Part shown: positions 44,689-54,239 of the stretch, in pieces
How positions within the stretch are numbered: position 1 is the first letter of the stretch
How the letters are laid out: each line of letters begins with the position of its first letter
Assembly (NCBI GenBank): GCA_963754135.1
Contig: CAVWEY010000003.1
Span: 558,001 to 622,000, forward strand
Origin: JAJFUI01 sp963754135
GTDB lineage: Bacteria > Planctomycetota > Planctomycetia > Pirellulales > Thermoguttaceae
Length of the DNA stretch: 64,000 nucleotides
Reading direction: 5' to 3'
Notes under the pieces: model-generated
Told to the model about the DNA's origin: nothing
The model's input: only the letters and a program-made list of their open reading frames with translations
Databases searched by the model: none
Made by a program: the position numbers and the translations under genes

Positions 44689-45614
44689 TCTTGTCTTCTC
44701 CGTGTTCTCCGTGCCTCCGTGGTGAGCTTGCCTCAAACGCCGTCTTGACCTTCCCCGCGATGTCCTCCAAGTCTTCGAGCACGTCCTTGGCCAGTCCGTT
44801 CATCGGAACCACCTTGCCGCCGATCTCCTTGGCGACGGCCTCGGCGCTGTGCGGGTCGAATTCCGGCTGCACGAAAACCGTCTTGATGCCTTCCGCCTTG
44901 GCCTTCTCGACCAGTGCGCGGAGCTGCTTGGGGCCGGGCGGGCGGCCGCCGGCCTCGACCGCCTCTTCCTTCAATCCGTAAGCATCGGCGAAATAGCCGA
45001 AACCGGGATGAAACACCAGGAACGAGCGGCCGCGGTAGGGCGCCGAACATCCGCCCGATCCGCTGGTGGGCGGCATCGATCCGCCCGAGCAGCGCCGCCA
45101 GATTCCGCCGATATTCGTCGGCGTGGGCGGGATCGGCCGCGGAAAGCCCGGCGGCCACGTTGTTGGCTTGGATTTTCAACAGCGGCGGCGAAAGCCAGAC
45201 GTGCGGGTCAGGCTCGCCGCCCGCGGCCTGCGGATCGTGCCCGTGGCCGTCCATCATCCGCTTCTCGACCCCCGCGGCCACGTCGACGACCGTCAACGCG
45301 GGATTGCCTTCCCGGATTTTCGCCAAAACCACGTCCTCAAACGGCATGCCGATCTCGAAAAACACCTTCGCCCGGCTAAGCGTCAGGGCCTGCCGGGGCG
45401 TCGGCTCGAACGTGTGCGGGTCTTGGCCCGGCTGAACCAGTACGTCGACCGCCACCCGCGGGCCGCCGATCTGCTCCGCCAGGTACGCCACCGGCGGAAT
45501 CCCCGCAAACACGGCCAACCGGCCGTCGCCCGGCCGCTCGCCGGGCGGCGCCCCGCAGCCCGCCAACAGCAGCAACGCGGCGGCGCAATAGAGATGAAAC
45601 GTGGCTCGTCGCAT
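44678..45614 (-). CDS. Metal ABC transporter substrate-binding lipoprotein, ZnuA family (frameshifted)
   Basis: About 312 residues. Lipobox LLLLAGCG near residue 20. TroA/ZnuA fold: FAGIPPVAYLAEQIGG, QDPHTFEPTPRQ with a metal-binding His, PDPHVWLSPPLL with the second His, then, after a one-base shift near 45030, SFLVFHPGFGYFADAYGL with the third His and TVFVQPEFDP. A His/Asp-rich loop (MDGHGHD) near residue 130 is typical of zinc binders. The last 15 residues (SSPRRHGEHGEDKSVG) come from a repeated ACGGAGAACACGGAG word. It starts three bases after the regulator gene. Confidence 0.88.
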
Positions 45615-45617
45615 CGC

Positions 45618-45908
45618 TCACGCCCCCTCGTGCTGATGCTCTTCCGCCCCGGCCTCGCACACCAAATGGACGGCATGGCAGTCCTCGCATTCGGCCAGGG
45701 CATGATGCTCCGCGAACTCGACCCAGTGCTTCCGCTGATCCGGCGTCAGGATGCCGCTCCCTTTGCACAGCGGGCAGACGCTATCCAAGGCCGAGAGGAT
45801 CGCGGCCCGAATGAACTCCGACCGGTTAGGGATTCCGTTCATCGCCTCCAGTAGGGGTTCGTCCACCTTGAACGTGATGATTTCCTGCTTTCTCGCGTGA
45901 TTGGTCAT
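45618..45908 (-). CDS. Ribbon-helix-helix regulator with Cys/His-rich tail, probable metalloregulator
   Basis: 96 residues from ATG 45908 (AAGGA about ten bases upstream). N-terminal RHH: EIITFKVDEPLLEAMNGIPNRSEFIRAAILSAL. C-terminal CPLCKGSGIL, then HWVEFAEHHALAECEDCHAVHLVCEAGAEEHQHEG, with two CxxC pairs and several His. It leads the operon with the metal importer (regulator, ZnuA, ZnuC, ZnuB on the minus strand). It probably senses zinc or nickel and represses this operon through the palindrome at 45931-45945. NikR-like in architecture but with a different sensor domain. Confidence 0.82.
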   Translation of the reverse strand: MTNHARKQEIITFKVDEPLLEAMNGIPNRSEFIRAAILSALDSVCPLCKGSGILTPDQRKHWVEFAEHHALAECEDCHAVHLVCEAGAEEHQHEGA

Positions 45909-45930
45909 TGGGCAGATGTCCTTCATGTTT

Positions 45931-45945
45931 TAATACATCGTATTA
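45931..45945. promoter_or_regulatory. Candidate operator TAATAC-N3-GTATTA
   Basis: TAATACATCGTATTA is a perfect 6-3-6 inverted repeat centred 30 bases upstream of the regulator start codon. It lies in the divergent gap before kdsB. Short AT-rich dyads like this are typical operators of ribbon-helix-helix repressors. Confidence 0.6.
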
Positions 45946-45995
45946 CCGGCGACCGGATTCGTCTACCCCCAGGCGGAAAAATCGGCGAAGAATTA

Positions 45996-46072
45996 GTACT
46001 CGTCACGCTCCGCGTGACGGCGTTGCCTGGCGCGGCGTAACGGCCCTACCTCACGCGGAGCGTGAGGAGTAC
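45996..46072. repeat. Palindromic element, 'GTACTCCTCACGCTCCGCGT' word family
   Basis: Arm 45996-46020 pairs with 46049-46072. It ends ten bases before the kdsB start. The same word is inserted inside kdsB and a lone arm occurs near 61491-61511. Confidence 0.85.
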
Positions 46073-46081
46073 ATTGTGCGG

Positions 46082-46894
46082 ATGCAATCCACCATCCAGA
46101 TCATTATTCCCGCCCGGCTCGCCTCGACCAGGCTGCCCCAGAAGCTGCTGTTGCGTGAGACGGGCAAGCCGCTGATCCAGCATACCTATGAGGCGGCCCG
46201 GCGATCGGCGCTGGCCACGGGCGTTTGCGTGGCGACCGACTCGGCCGAAATCTTCGACGCCGTCCGCTCGTTCGGTGGCCAAGTGGAGATGACCGACCCC
46301 GCCGCCCCCAGCGGCACCGACCGCGTCGCTGAACTCGCCCGGCGGATGACCGATGCCGACATTATCGTCAACGTCCAAGGCGACGAGCCGGAGATCGCCA
46401 GGGAGTCGATCGACCTGACCATCGGGCTACTGGAGGCGAATCCGTCCGCCGCGATGTGTACGCTGGCCACGCCCATCCGCTCGCGGCGGCAGCTTGACGA
46501 CCCGGCCTGTGTGAAGGTGGTTTTTTGTAATCTTCACGCTCCGCGTGAAGAAACTCCCCTCACGCGGAGCGTGAGGAGTACCGGCCGGGCGCTCTATTTC
46601 AGCCGCAGCGTGATCCCGCATCCCCGGCAATGGGACGACGCCTTGCTCGCGTCCGATCCGCCGACGTTCTATCAGCACGTCGGGCTGTACGCCTACCGCC
46701 GCAAGTTCCTGCTCGAATTGGCTGCAATGCCCCCTTCGCCGCTGGAGCAGATCGAAAAGCTCGAGCAGCTTCGCGTCCTGGAGGCCGGTTATCCGATCCT
46801 GGTCGGGGTGATCGACGAGCCGACCTTCGGCATCGACACGCCGGACGACTACCGGGCGTTCGTCGAGAAGCAGCTTCGCGGGCATGCACAGTAG
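46082..46894 (+). CDS. kdsB: 3-deoxy-manno-octulosonate cytidylyltransferase
   Basis: 270 residues from ATG 46082. Motifs: IIPARLASTRLPQKLLL, VATDSAEI, NVQGDEPEI, GRALYFSRSVIPHPR, YQHVGLYAYRRKFLLE, PTFGIDTPDD. It activates KDO with CTP for lipopolysaccharide inner-core synthesis. After PACVKVVF, where relatives have a short turn, about 17 extra residues (CNLHAPREETPLTRSVRST) are encoded by a palindrome of the same family as the element just upstream of the gene. The frame is kept. Confidence 0.95.
   Translation: MQSTIQIIIPARLASTRLPQKLLLRETGKPLIQHTYEAARRSALATGVCVATDSAEIFDAVRSFGGQVEMTDPAAPSGTDRVAELARRMTDADIIVNVQGDEPEIARESIDLTIGLLEANPSAAMCTLATPIRSRRQLDDPACVKVVFCNLHAPREETPLTRSVRSTGRALYFSRSVIPHPRQWDDALLASDPPTFYQHVGLYAYRRKFLLELAAMPPSPLEQIEKLEQLRVLEAGYPILVGVIDEPTFGIDTPDDYRAFVEKQLRGHAQ
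46530..46581. repeat. In-frame palindrome inside kdsB
   Basis: TCTTCACGCTCCGCGTGAAG (from 46530) and CCTCACGCGGAGCGTGAGG (46558-46576) form paired and self-paired stems. The word matches the intergenic element at 45996-46072, 450 bases away. Confidence 0.85.
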
Positions 46895-46897
46895 CAG

Positions 46898-46977
46898 AAT
46901 AGCCGGGGGCTAACAGCCCCCGGAGGGAAATCCCGCAGTTCGCGCACATTTCCGGGGGCTGTTAGCCCCCGGCTATT
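46898..46977. repeat. Palindromic element, 'AATAGCCGGGGGCTAACAGC' word family
   Basis: Perfect 27-base arms 46898-46924 and 46951-46977 around a 26-base loop. It begins four bases after the kdsB stop. A related shorter hairpin lies at 62759-62779. Confidence 0.9.
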
Positions 46978-46987
46978 TCCACGCACT

Positions 46988-47016
46988 TTGCCCCGGTCGC
47001 TCCGCGCGGCTACAAT
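46988..47016 (+). promoter_or_regulatory. Candidate sigma-70 promoter for the glycosidase gene
   Basis: TTGCCC (46988-46993), 17-base spacer, TACAAT (47011-47016), 30 bases before ATG 47047, with CTTGGAGG as ribosome-binding site. Confidence 0.55.
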
Positions 47017-47046
47017 GACAGGAAACCTCTTGGAGGTCTGACCATT

Positions 47047-49308
47047 ATGAAACGCAAAACGTGGTTGTGGTTATCGCTGGCAGCGGCGCTGGCGTGGCCG
47101 GCTGTACGGCTGCCGGCGGCGGAACTTGACGCCTCCGTCGTCCCGTTATTGAAGCGCTCATACTTCTACGGCCGCGAGTACTTCGTGCTGCGGAGCGGCC
47201 GGGCCAAAATGATCGTCCAGGCCGATAAGGCCGACCTTGCGCCCGCCTTCATGTACCTCTTGTTCGACGCCGAAGACAGCGGCCAGACCAAGCGCAAGGA
47301 GCAAGCGTTCAACTTCGCCGAGGGGCAAGGCATGGCCAACAGTGCGCTGGAGGTCGTGCTGGGCGGGTTCCCGTTCACCGCCCTGGGGCATGAAACCGAG
47401 AACCCGCTGGACCGCCGTCTATGGCATCCCCGCCGTCGAGGCCGTGTGGTGGGCCGGGGGGCTGCGCGTCACGGAACGCATCTACGCCTTGACGGGCGTG
47501 AACGCCTTCATGCGGGAGGTCACGCTCACCTCTGCCAACCTGGCGGGACCAGAGCAAGTGACGCTACGGCTATCGCTTCCGCCCGGAGTCTGTACGACTG
47601 AGGGCGGCGCTCTGTGCCAGCGGGCCCCTTCGTACCGGCTGACGCTGGCGGCTGTCGGGAAGGACACAAGCACGACGATTCCCGGCAAGGGCGCTTTGGA
47701 GGTCGGTCCTTTGACGCTTGCACCAGACGATTCCAAGTCGGTCGACACCATGCTGTCGGTGGCAGTTTTGCCGCGAGAGAAAAAGGATGGAGAGAAAGAG
47801 ACGCCGAAACGGCCGCTCCCAATGTTTCCGCCGATAGCCCGACAGCCGGCGACGATCTGCAACCCCAACAGCGGGCCTCAGCACGGCGCACGGTTGATTT
47901 CCTGTTGGGCGTGGAAGAAGCGGGAGACGCCTGGGCCGCTTCCTCCTCGATCACGACGGACGACGCCCTTCTGCGCGACGTTTTCGACCACGCTCGCTTC
48001 AGTCTGCCCGGCATGGTCGCCGAAAACGGCGTGATGGACGCCGGCATGTTCGAGTACGGCAGCCAGTGGGTCCGCGACACGTCGAACACGCTGCTGGGCC
48101 TGATCCACGCCGGCCAGTTCGAGCTGGCCCGCCGCGGCTTCGTGCATGTCTTGAAGGACATGATCAGCGACGACGGCCGCGCCATGGTCTATGGCCGCTA
48201 CCACAACCCCGACCGTGAGGAACTCGATCAGATGGGCGAGCTGCTGCACGCCTTGAAGTCCTACCGCGATTGGAGCGGCGACGACTCGCTCGTGCGCCAG
48301 TACCGGTCGAAACTGGTGGCCATGGTCGAGCGGCCGCTCCGCCCGGAGTTCCGCGACTCGACCGGCATGGTCCACAACCGCCGCGAGTTCTGGGAGCGGA
48401 TTGTGGGCGACGGCTACGAACTGAGCTATCAGACCTTCGTCGTGCAGGGCTTGCGCGACGCCGCCGACCTAGCCGAGCCGCTCCACGCCCAAGACCGGGC
48501 CGAGCATTGGCGGGCCGAGGCCGACAGGACGCTCGCGGCCATGCTCTCGCATCCCACCCGCGCACTGGTCGAAGACGGCCGGTTGATCAAGCGCCGTGGC
48601 CTGGACGGCCAGCCGGTGAAGGAGGTTCCCGGCTGGGGTAAGGAAGACGTGCCGGGCAAAACCGAGCAAGTCCACTTGTCCGAGCCCGATACGACCACGG
48701 CCCTGCCGATCGCGTTGGGGCTGGTGGACCCGCGGTCGCCGCTGGCCCGCAAAACGCTCGACCGGCTCGATGAGCTATGGAACGCCCGCTGGTCCGGCGG
48801 CGGCTACGAACGCTACCACAGCAGTGCCCAGGGGGACCAGCCCGGCCCGTGGCCGTTCGCCAGTTGTTTTGTGATGCGTGCCCAGCACGAGGCGGGCCTG
48901 CTGGACCGCAGCCGCCGCACGCTCGACTGGCTCAACCGCGTGCAGGGCGGCCGCGCGGGGGCGTGGTTCGAGGAAATCCCGCTGGTCCGCTCGACCACGC
49001 CGGGCATTATGCCCTGGACCTCGGGCGAAATCAGTCTGTTCGTGGTCCGGCACGTGTTGGGCGTGCGGTTCGAAGGGGACCGGCTGGTCTTGAAGCCCGC
49101 GCTCTATCCGCACAGCCCGCCGCTCACGGCCAATCTGCGGTTCCATAAGGGCTGGCTGAAGCTGGAGATCGCCGCCGCCGGGCCGGTTCAGTTTGCCGAG
49201 CTGGACGGCCGCCGCATCGGACCGGACCCCGACAGCGCGATTCGCCTGCCGGCCGATTTCGCCGGCGGGCGGGTAGTGATTCAGGGCCGTATAATACCTG
49301 GCCCATAG
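47047..49308 (+). CDS. Secreted (alpha/alpha)6-barrel glycosidase-like protein (two frameshifts)
   Basis: About 750 residues joined. Signal peptide MKRKTWLWLSLAAALAWPAV. The N-terminal beta-rich domain (residues 25-280) reads in two frames with a break near 47400. After a second break near 47870 the catalytic barrel runs intact: MFEYGSQWVRDTSNTLLGLI, ELDQMGELLHALKSYRDWSG, ERIVGDGYELSYQTFVVQGL, SEPDTTTALPIALGL, SGEISLFVVRHVLG. This resembles six-hairpin glycosidases such as GH15/GH63/GH37-type enzymes, but I cannot assign a family or substrate. It would work in the periplasm or outside. Confidence 0.72.
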
Positions 49309-49325
49309 CGCGCGGCGGCAGACTT

Positions 49326-49387
49326 GTAGGTTATGCTTTAGCATAACAGCCACGCGTACCTGTTTGTTATGCTAAAGCATAACCTAC
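49326..49387. repeat. Palindromic element, 'GTAGGTTATGCTTTAGCATA' word family
   Basis: Perfect 22-base arms at 49326-49347 and 49366-49387; each arm contains its own hairpin (GTTATGC/GCATAAC). It begins 18 bases after the glycosidase stop. Confidence 0.9.
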
Positions 49388-49457
49388 GTGCTGGCGGTTC
49401 GCCGCGCAAAACGATAATCGAGGTGTACAGTGGCGCGTAAAGCAATTAGATACCGTC

Positions 49458-49721
49458 GTGCTGGCCGTCGATTTGCCCGAACATGGGCTGAGCAAAGGCG
49501 ATCTGGGCACCGTCGTCTTGGCACATGGGGACCAGGGCTACGAAGTGGAGTTCACGGCCCTGGATGGAGAGCCCCTGGCGGTCGTGTCGTTGCCGGCGGG
49601 GCAGGTCCGCCCGGTTGGACATCGCGAGATCGCCCACGCCCGAGCGGTCACTATCGCCAACATGCGAGGATTCGTCAAAGGCATCGACACCGCCGTCGAC
49701 CGTGAAGCCGACCGCGTATGA
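49458..49721 (+). CDS. DUF4926-like small protein, start uncertain
   Basis: 87 residues from GTG 49458. The text just upstream (KQLDTVV) belongs to the same domain, so the true start is probably slightly earlier but no good codon is visible. LPEHGLSKGDLGTVVLAHGDQGYEVEFTALDGEPLAVVSLPAGQVRPV is a compact SH3-like beta barrel found in DUF4926. Members often sit in toxin-like pairs with a larger partner; none is here. The C-terminal 35 residues are not part of the domain. Confidence 0.6.
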   Translation: MLAVDLPEHGLSKGDLGTVVLAHGDQGYEVEFTALDGEPLAVVSLPAGQVRPVGHREIAHARAVTIANMRGFVKGIDTAVDREADRV

Positions 49722-49799
49722 ACTGTTGCCCGACAACGTGGTCTGTGGTACGATCTAAGTAGGGGCGTACATGCGCAACAACCACGAGGGTGTGACCAG

Positions 49800-49988
49800 A
49801 TGAGCACCATCAACGAAATCCAAGAGGCGGTGCGAGCGCTGCCCGAGGAGGAGTTCGCTGCACTGGCTTCCTGGTTCGACGAGTACGAGGAGGAGCGGTG
49901 GGATCGCCAAATCGAGCGGGACCAGAAGTCAGGGCCGTTGCGGTCCCTGATGGAAAAGGCTCGCGTTCAGTTTCAGGCTGGCAGATAA
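49800..49988 (+). CDS. Small addiction-module antitoxin-like protein
   Basis: 62 residues. INEIQEAVRALPEEEFAALASWFDEYEEERWDRQIERD is typical of small acidic helical antitoxins that precede ParE/RelE toxins. No toxin gene follows; the next reading frame is an SRP M-domain fragment 52 bases on. It is therefore an orphan antitoxin or the toxin was deleted. Confidence 0.7.
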   Translation: MSTINEIQEAVRALPEEEFAALASWFDEYEEERWDRQIERDQKSGPLRSLMEKARVQFQAGR

Positions 49989-50040
49989 TCCTTCCCCGGG
50001 GTCCCCGTCCCGTTCGGGGTCAAGCGTTGCGGGGTGCAAT

Positions 50041-50409
50041 ATGGGGCCGTCCCACCGGTTCACCTTGGAAGACTTCAAGAACATGTTGGGGCAAGTCAAC
50101 AGGCTTGGGCCGCTAAACAGGATCGTGCCCAACTTGCCCGGCATGAACGGCATTGGCGACATCGTGGGCGATTCAGATGTCGAAAAGCATGTGGGTCGAA
50201 TCGTAGCCATCATCAACTCGATGACCCGTGACGAACGCTGTAGTCCCACGATGGTCATTACCCATGCCCGCCGTCGTCGGATTGCGGCTGGCTCCGGGGC
50301 TCGCCCCGAAGACGTGGACGAGCTGTTGAGGCAGTTTGCCGGCATGGCGCGCTTGATGGACCAACTCTCCAGCAGACGGGATGGCGGGTGGTCGCCGTGG
50401 CCGCGCTGA
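50041..50409 (+). CDS. Stand-alone SRP54/Ffh M-domain-like protein
   Basis: 122 residues aligning with the RNA- and signal-sequence-binding M domain of Ffh only. FTLEDFKNMLGQVNRLGPLNRIVPNLPGM is the finger-loop region, VGRIVAIINSMTRDERCSPTMV precedes the helix-turn-helix, and ARRRRIAAGSGARPEDVDELLRQFAGMARLMDQL carries the RRxRIAxGSG signature that contacts SRP RNA. N and G (GTPase) domains are absent; the 5' flank shows no remnant of them. It is either a decayed duplicate or a free RNA-binding domain. Confidence 0.78.
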   Translation: MGPSHRFTLEDFKNMLGQVNRLGPLNRIVPNLPGMNGIGDIVGDSDVEKHVGRIVAIINSMTRDERCSPTMVITHARRRRIAAGSGARPEDVDELLRQFAGMARLMDQLSSRRDGGWSPWPR

Positions 50410-50454
50410 TCGCGGAGTGAGTGTCGCCTGATTCTGCCGTCCGGCGGCTCCCAA

Positions 50455-52480
50455 TCATTGTTGCGAGCTGGCGTGCCCGCCGGAGACTGCGGTCTGCGAT
50501 GTTCCCACCCGTTCCGCCAGATACTTCATCAGCGTCGCCCCGACGCCGTCCAGGGTCGCCCCGCCGCCGAGGGCCAGAATCTCCGGCATGATCTTGACGC
50601 CGCGCTCGGCCAGCGCCGTGGCCACGTTGATGATGGCCGTCGGGCCTTGACCGAGTGCCTGGACCTGGGCCTCAAAACCCTTGGCGCGGGCCAGGCCCAC
50701 CGCCTCGACGGCCTTGCCGTTGGCCAACCCGACCGCTTCCACCTCCGCCCCTTTGGCGCGGCCCGTCTGCGAAATGTAGCTCGCCTCGCCCTCGGCCTGT
50801 TGCTTGCGGGCCTCGGCCGTCTGCGTGGCGATCTCCACGCCCACCTGCGCCTGGGCCAACTGGGCCTGCATGTCGGCCGTCCCCTTGGCCTTCTCCATGT
50901 CGATCCGCAACTGCTGGGCCTCCCGCTGCATCTGGTAGGTGGCCTTCTCCTGATTGGCGATCTCCCGCTGCGTGAGCACCTGCACCAGCTCCGCCGGCAG
51001 GATCACGTCCTGGATGTAGACGCCCCGGGTCTCGACCTCATATTGCATCAGTTGCCCGCGGATGTGCTCCAGCGCAGCTCTGCTGCACCTGCTGCCGGGT
51101 CTCGATGAACATGACTGCCGGCATACTCTGGAGCTTGTCGCGGAAGTGGTTGCCCACGGCCGCCTGCAACACCTCGTTCACCAGGTTGGCGATCGTGCCC
51201 ACCATGCTGATTACCCGCGGGGCGGTCGTGTCGGGCACGTGAATCTGCACCACCAACTCGATCTTGAACACGAACCCCTCGCGGCTCTTGGCCACGATCT
51301 GCGAGAGTCGCTCGTCGAGCTTGTGGGCCTGGCTCACGGCCTCCGACCAGTTGAGGCTCAGAATGGCGGTGGGCACCCGCTCGGCCTCGTAGCACCGCGG
51401 ATTGATGGCGTACTTGCCGGTGCGCAGCGGCTCCTGCCAGATGCCGCGATGGCCGGGCCGGACGATCGAGCCGAACTTGAACGCCGCGCCCGAGGTGTCT
51501 TCGGTCGGGAGTCCGACGTAGGCCTTGATCACCGCCACCTCGCCCTGCTTCACGACCAGCATCGGCACTTCTTCGACGCGCACGAGGAACGGGTTCAAGA
51601 GATACGCCCCGTACAGGAGCGGATCGTGCTGCAAGCCGATCTTGCCGCCGGCCCGCAGAAAGGCGTCGAAATCCTGATAGTTGTTGTGCTGCACCGATTT
51701 CGAGCCGATCAGGGCCTCGATGAGCATCGGGTCGGTGGCCTTCTCGTTCTCCAGCTTCTTGATGTCCTCGAACTCGCCCAGGCGGCTGGCGATGGCGCCG
51801 GCGGGCAGCGGCTGACCATCGAGCGTGGTGACGATGCCGCAGGTATCCATGACGGCCCCGCTGGCGGCCGACTTGGGCGTAATGACCGTCACCCGCAGGC
51901 TCTCTTCCGTCAGTCCGAACGACTCGAAGTTCAACCGGCCGTGGGCCTGCAACCGCTGGAACTCGTGGGCCACCGGCACGCCGTAGACCCGCTCGCGGGT
52001 AATCACCAGGAAGCCGACGGGATGGACGGGCATAAGGCTGCCGGGCGGCAGGACGGGCCGCTGCACGCCCTTCTGCCCGCCCGCCTTCAGCCACTCCCGC
52101 AGGTTCGTCATCAGATTCAGCTCGCCGACCGACTCGGCCGACTTGGCCCCGATGGGCAGCGACCGGCCCACTTGCGCGACCACGACGCCGATTTCGCCGG
52201 CCCGGACCTGCACCCAGGGATGCCGCTGGACCAGGTAGATCAGCCACAGCCGCAGGTGCCAGCCGGGCATCAGCAGGTCGGCCTGGTAGCCGGCCTCGCC
52301 GTGGAAGGCGATGGGGTTGTCATCGGGCAGTTTCTTGCGCGAGAACCGCTTGGTCACCAGCCCGATCTCCGTCGGCCCGATGATGCGGATCGATGGCAGG
52401 ATGAAAATCACGATAAACGCGACCACGGCCCAGACGGTGGTGGCGATCCAGTGCGCCGCCAGGAAGGATAAGATTGTCAT
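50455..52480 (-). CDS. SPFH/flotillin-like membrane protein (one frameshift)
   Basis: About 674 residues joined. One N-terminal membrane helix (IATTVWAVVAFIVIFILPSI). An SPFH region follows (PTEIGLVTKRFSRKKLP, LLMPGWHLRLWLIYLVQRHP, VRAGEIGVVVAQVG; VPMLVVKQGEVAVIKAYVG). After a shift near 51075, the C-terminal part (TRGVYIQDVILPAELVQVLTQREIANQEKATYQMQREAQQ) is a long Ala/Gln/Glu coiled coil. Flotillin-like proteins scaffold membrane microdomains or chaperone membrane proteases. It has no obvious partner here. Confidence 0.86.
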
Positions 52481-52683
52481 GATTTTGGCTCCCCCGAGTA
52501 AAAGGTCCTCTTTGAGAATGTAGCACTGTCAGCCGGTTCCGCCGGGCACGAAATCGCGGATTACACGGGTTTCAAGGATGGCGCGGGCGGAAAACGCGAA
52601 CTTCGCCGTGGCGTCCGTATGGCGATTGTATAGGACAACTCCTCCTGCTGATGAAGAACTATGCTCGCACGCCAGACGCTTCG

Positions 52684-54159
52684 TTATTGGGGCGGCTTGG
52701 TTGCGCCGGCATTCTCGCCGCCGCGATTTGGCGGGTATCCAAGGTTGGCTGTTTGCTCGAAGTCGGCCTTCGACCGGGCGACATCGCCCATTTCCCGATA
52801 GGCGAGACCCCGGCGATAATACGCCTCAGCGAAACCCGGATTTAGCCGAATAGCGTCGTTGTAGTCGGCAACGGCCCTGTCGTAGTCGCGCCTCTTCGCG
52901 TGCGCAAGGCCGCGGTTGTAGTACGGTGCGGCGGAACTCGGGTTGAGGCGGATGGCCTCGGTGTGATCAGCAATGGCCTTATCGTAGTCGCCCTTATGCT
53001 CGTAGGCGTTGCCTCGGGCCCAATAAGCATAGCCATACTCCGGGTTGAGCCGAATGGCCTCTGTGTAATCGGCGATCGCTACGTCGTAATCGCCTTTTTC
53101 CGCACGTGCGCGGCCTCGATTGCAGTATGCCTTGGCGAACCTCGGATCGAGGCGGATCGCCTCCGAGTAGTCCGCGATTGCGTTCTCAGTATCGCCTCTG
53201 TTCGTGTAAGCAATTCCGCGGCCGTTATACGCGGCGGCACAGCCGGGACTGAGCCGGATGGCCTCGTTGAAATCGGCGATAGCGCGGCCGTAATCGCCCT
53301 TGTCCCCGTAGGCGGTGCCGCGCGTGCAGTATGCCTCTACGAAGGCAGTGTTCACCCTGATCGCCTCGGTTGCGTCGGCGATGGCGGCATCGAAGTCGCC
53401 CTTTCTCCCATTCACAGCGGCACGATTGCGATACGCGCTGGCGTTGTTTGGATCGAGGCGGATTGCTTCCGAGAGGTCAGCAACAGCCTTTTCGAGGTTG
53501 CCACTTGCCATGTAGGCGCAGCCGCGACTGTCATATGCCTGGGCGTCGGCAGGGTTGATCGCGATGGCCTCTGTGAATTCCGCGATGGCCGTCTGATGCT
53601 CGCCCTTCTTGGCGAAGGAAGTGCCGCGGCTGAAGCGTGCCGCCGCGTCCTTGGGGCGGAGCCACGCGGTCTTGCCAAAATCTTCGATGGCTTTGTCCTG
53701 GTTGCCAGTCTTAGCCCAAGCGTAGCCGCGACCGAAATATGCTTCGGCAAGATTGGGCTTCAGTCGTATGGCCTCTGTGTAGTCGGCGATGGCTGCGTCG
53801 TAGGCGCCCATCGCGTTATAGGCGAGGGCGCGGCCGTGGTATCCGTGAACGAATCTGGGATTGGCCCGAATCGCGTTCGTGTACTCCTCGATGGCCTTAC
53901 CGAAATCGCCTTTCGCGGCGTGCGCGCAACCGAGGTTGTGGTACGCCTCGGGGTATTTTGGGTTCAGCCCAATCGCCTCGGTGTAATCGCGATTGGCATT
54001 GTCTTGCTCGCCCTTCCTCGCGTACGCAACGCCTCGCCAATAGTAGGCGCCCGCGTATTTGGGATCGAGCGCGATCGCCTCGGTGAACGCGGCAATCGCC
54101 GAATCGAGTTCACCCTTCGAAAGGAAGGCTTTGCCCTTCTCGAACGGTTCGTTTACCAC
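52684..54159 (-). CDS. Tetratricopeptide repeat protein with about 14 repeats
   Basis: About 491 residues built almost wholly from 34-residue TPR units, such as AYYWRGVAYARKGEQDNANRDYTEAIGLNP; I count about 14, the inner ones with a near-constant DYTEAIRLNP helix B. No signal peptide or membrane segment. GTG 54159 is chosen because GAGGAG lies six bases upstream; ATG 54177 is an alternative. TPR solenoids are protein-binding platforms. It is transcribed from the promoter at 54240-54269 and lies next to a TIR-Sel1 protein, also repeat-based, on the same strand. Confidence 0.92.
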   Translation of the reverse strand: MVNEPFEKGKAFLSKGELDSAIAAFTEAIALDPKYAGAYYWRGVAYARKGEQDNANRDYTEAIGLNPKYPEAYHNLGCAHAAKGDFGKAIEEYTNAIRANPRFVHGYHGRALAYNAMGAYDAAIADYTEAIRLKPNLAEAYFGRGYAWAKTGNQDKAIEDFGKTAWLRPKDAAARFSRGTSFAKKGEHQTAIAEFTEAIAINPADAQAYDSRGCAYMASGNLEKAVADLSEAIRLDPNNASAYRNRAAVNGRKGDFDAAIADATEAIRVNTAFVEAYCTRGTAYGDKGDYGRAIADFNEAIRLSPGCAAAYNGRGIAYTNRGDTENAIADYSEAIRLDPRFAKAYCNRGRARAEKGDYDVAIADYTEAIRLNPEYGYAYWARGNAYEHKGDYDKAIADHTEAIRLNPSSAAPYYNRGLAHAKRRDYDRAVADYNDAIRLNPGFAEAYYRRGLAYREMGDVARSKADFEQTANLGYPPNRGGENAGATKPPQ

Positions 54160-54239
54160 GTGGCGCTCCTCTGCCATCTGCAACCGACAATCCGCCGAGG
54201 CGTGCGGGTGCCCAAGCTCCCCACCATTCCTACGCGCAG

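Noticed and set aside
44684..44722. Tandem ACGGAGGCACGGAGAACACGG words as a small repeat array
   Set aside because: Only a single short copy; it matches a common high-copy word in such genomes and simply forms the tail of the ZnuA-like gene.
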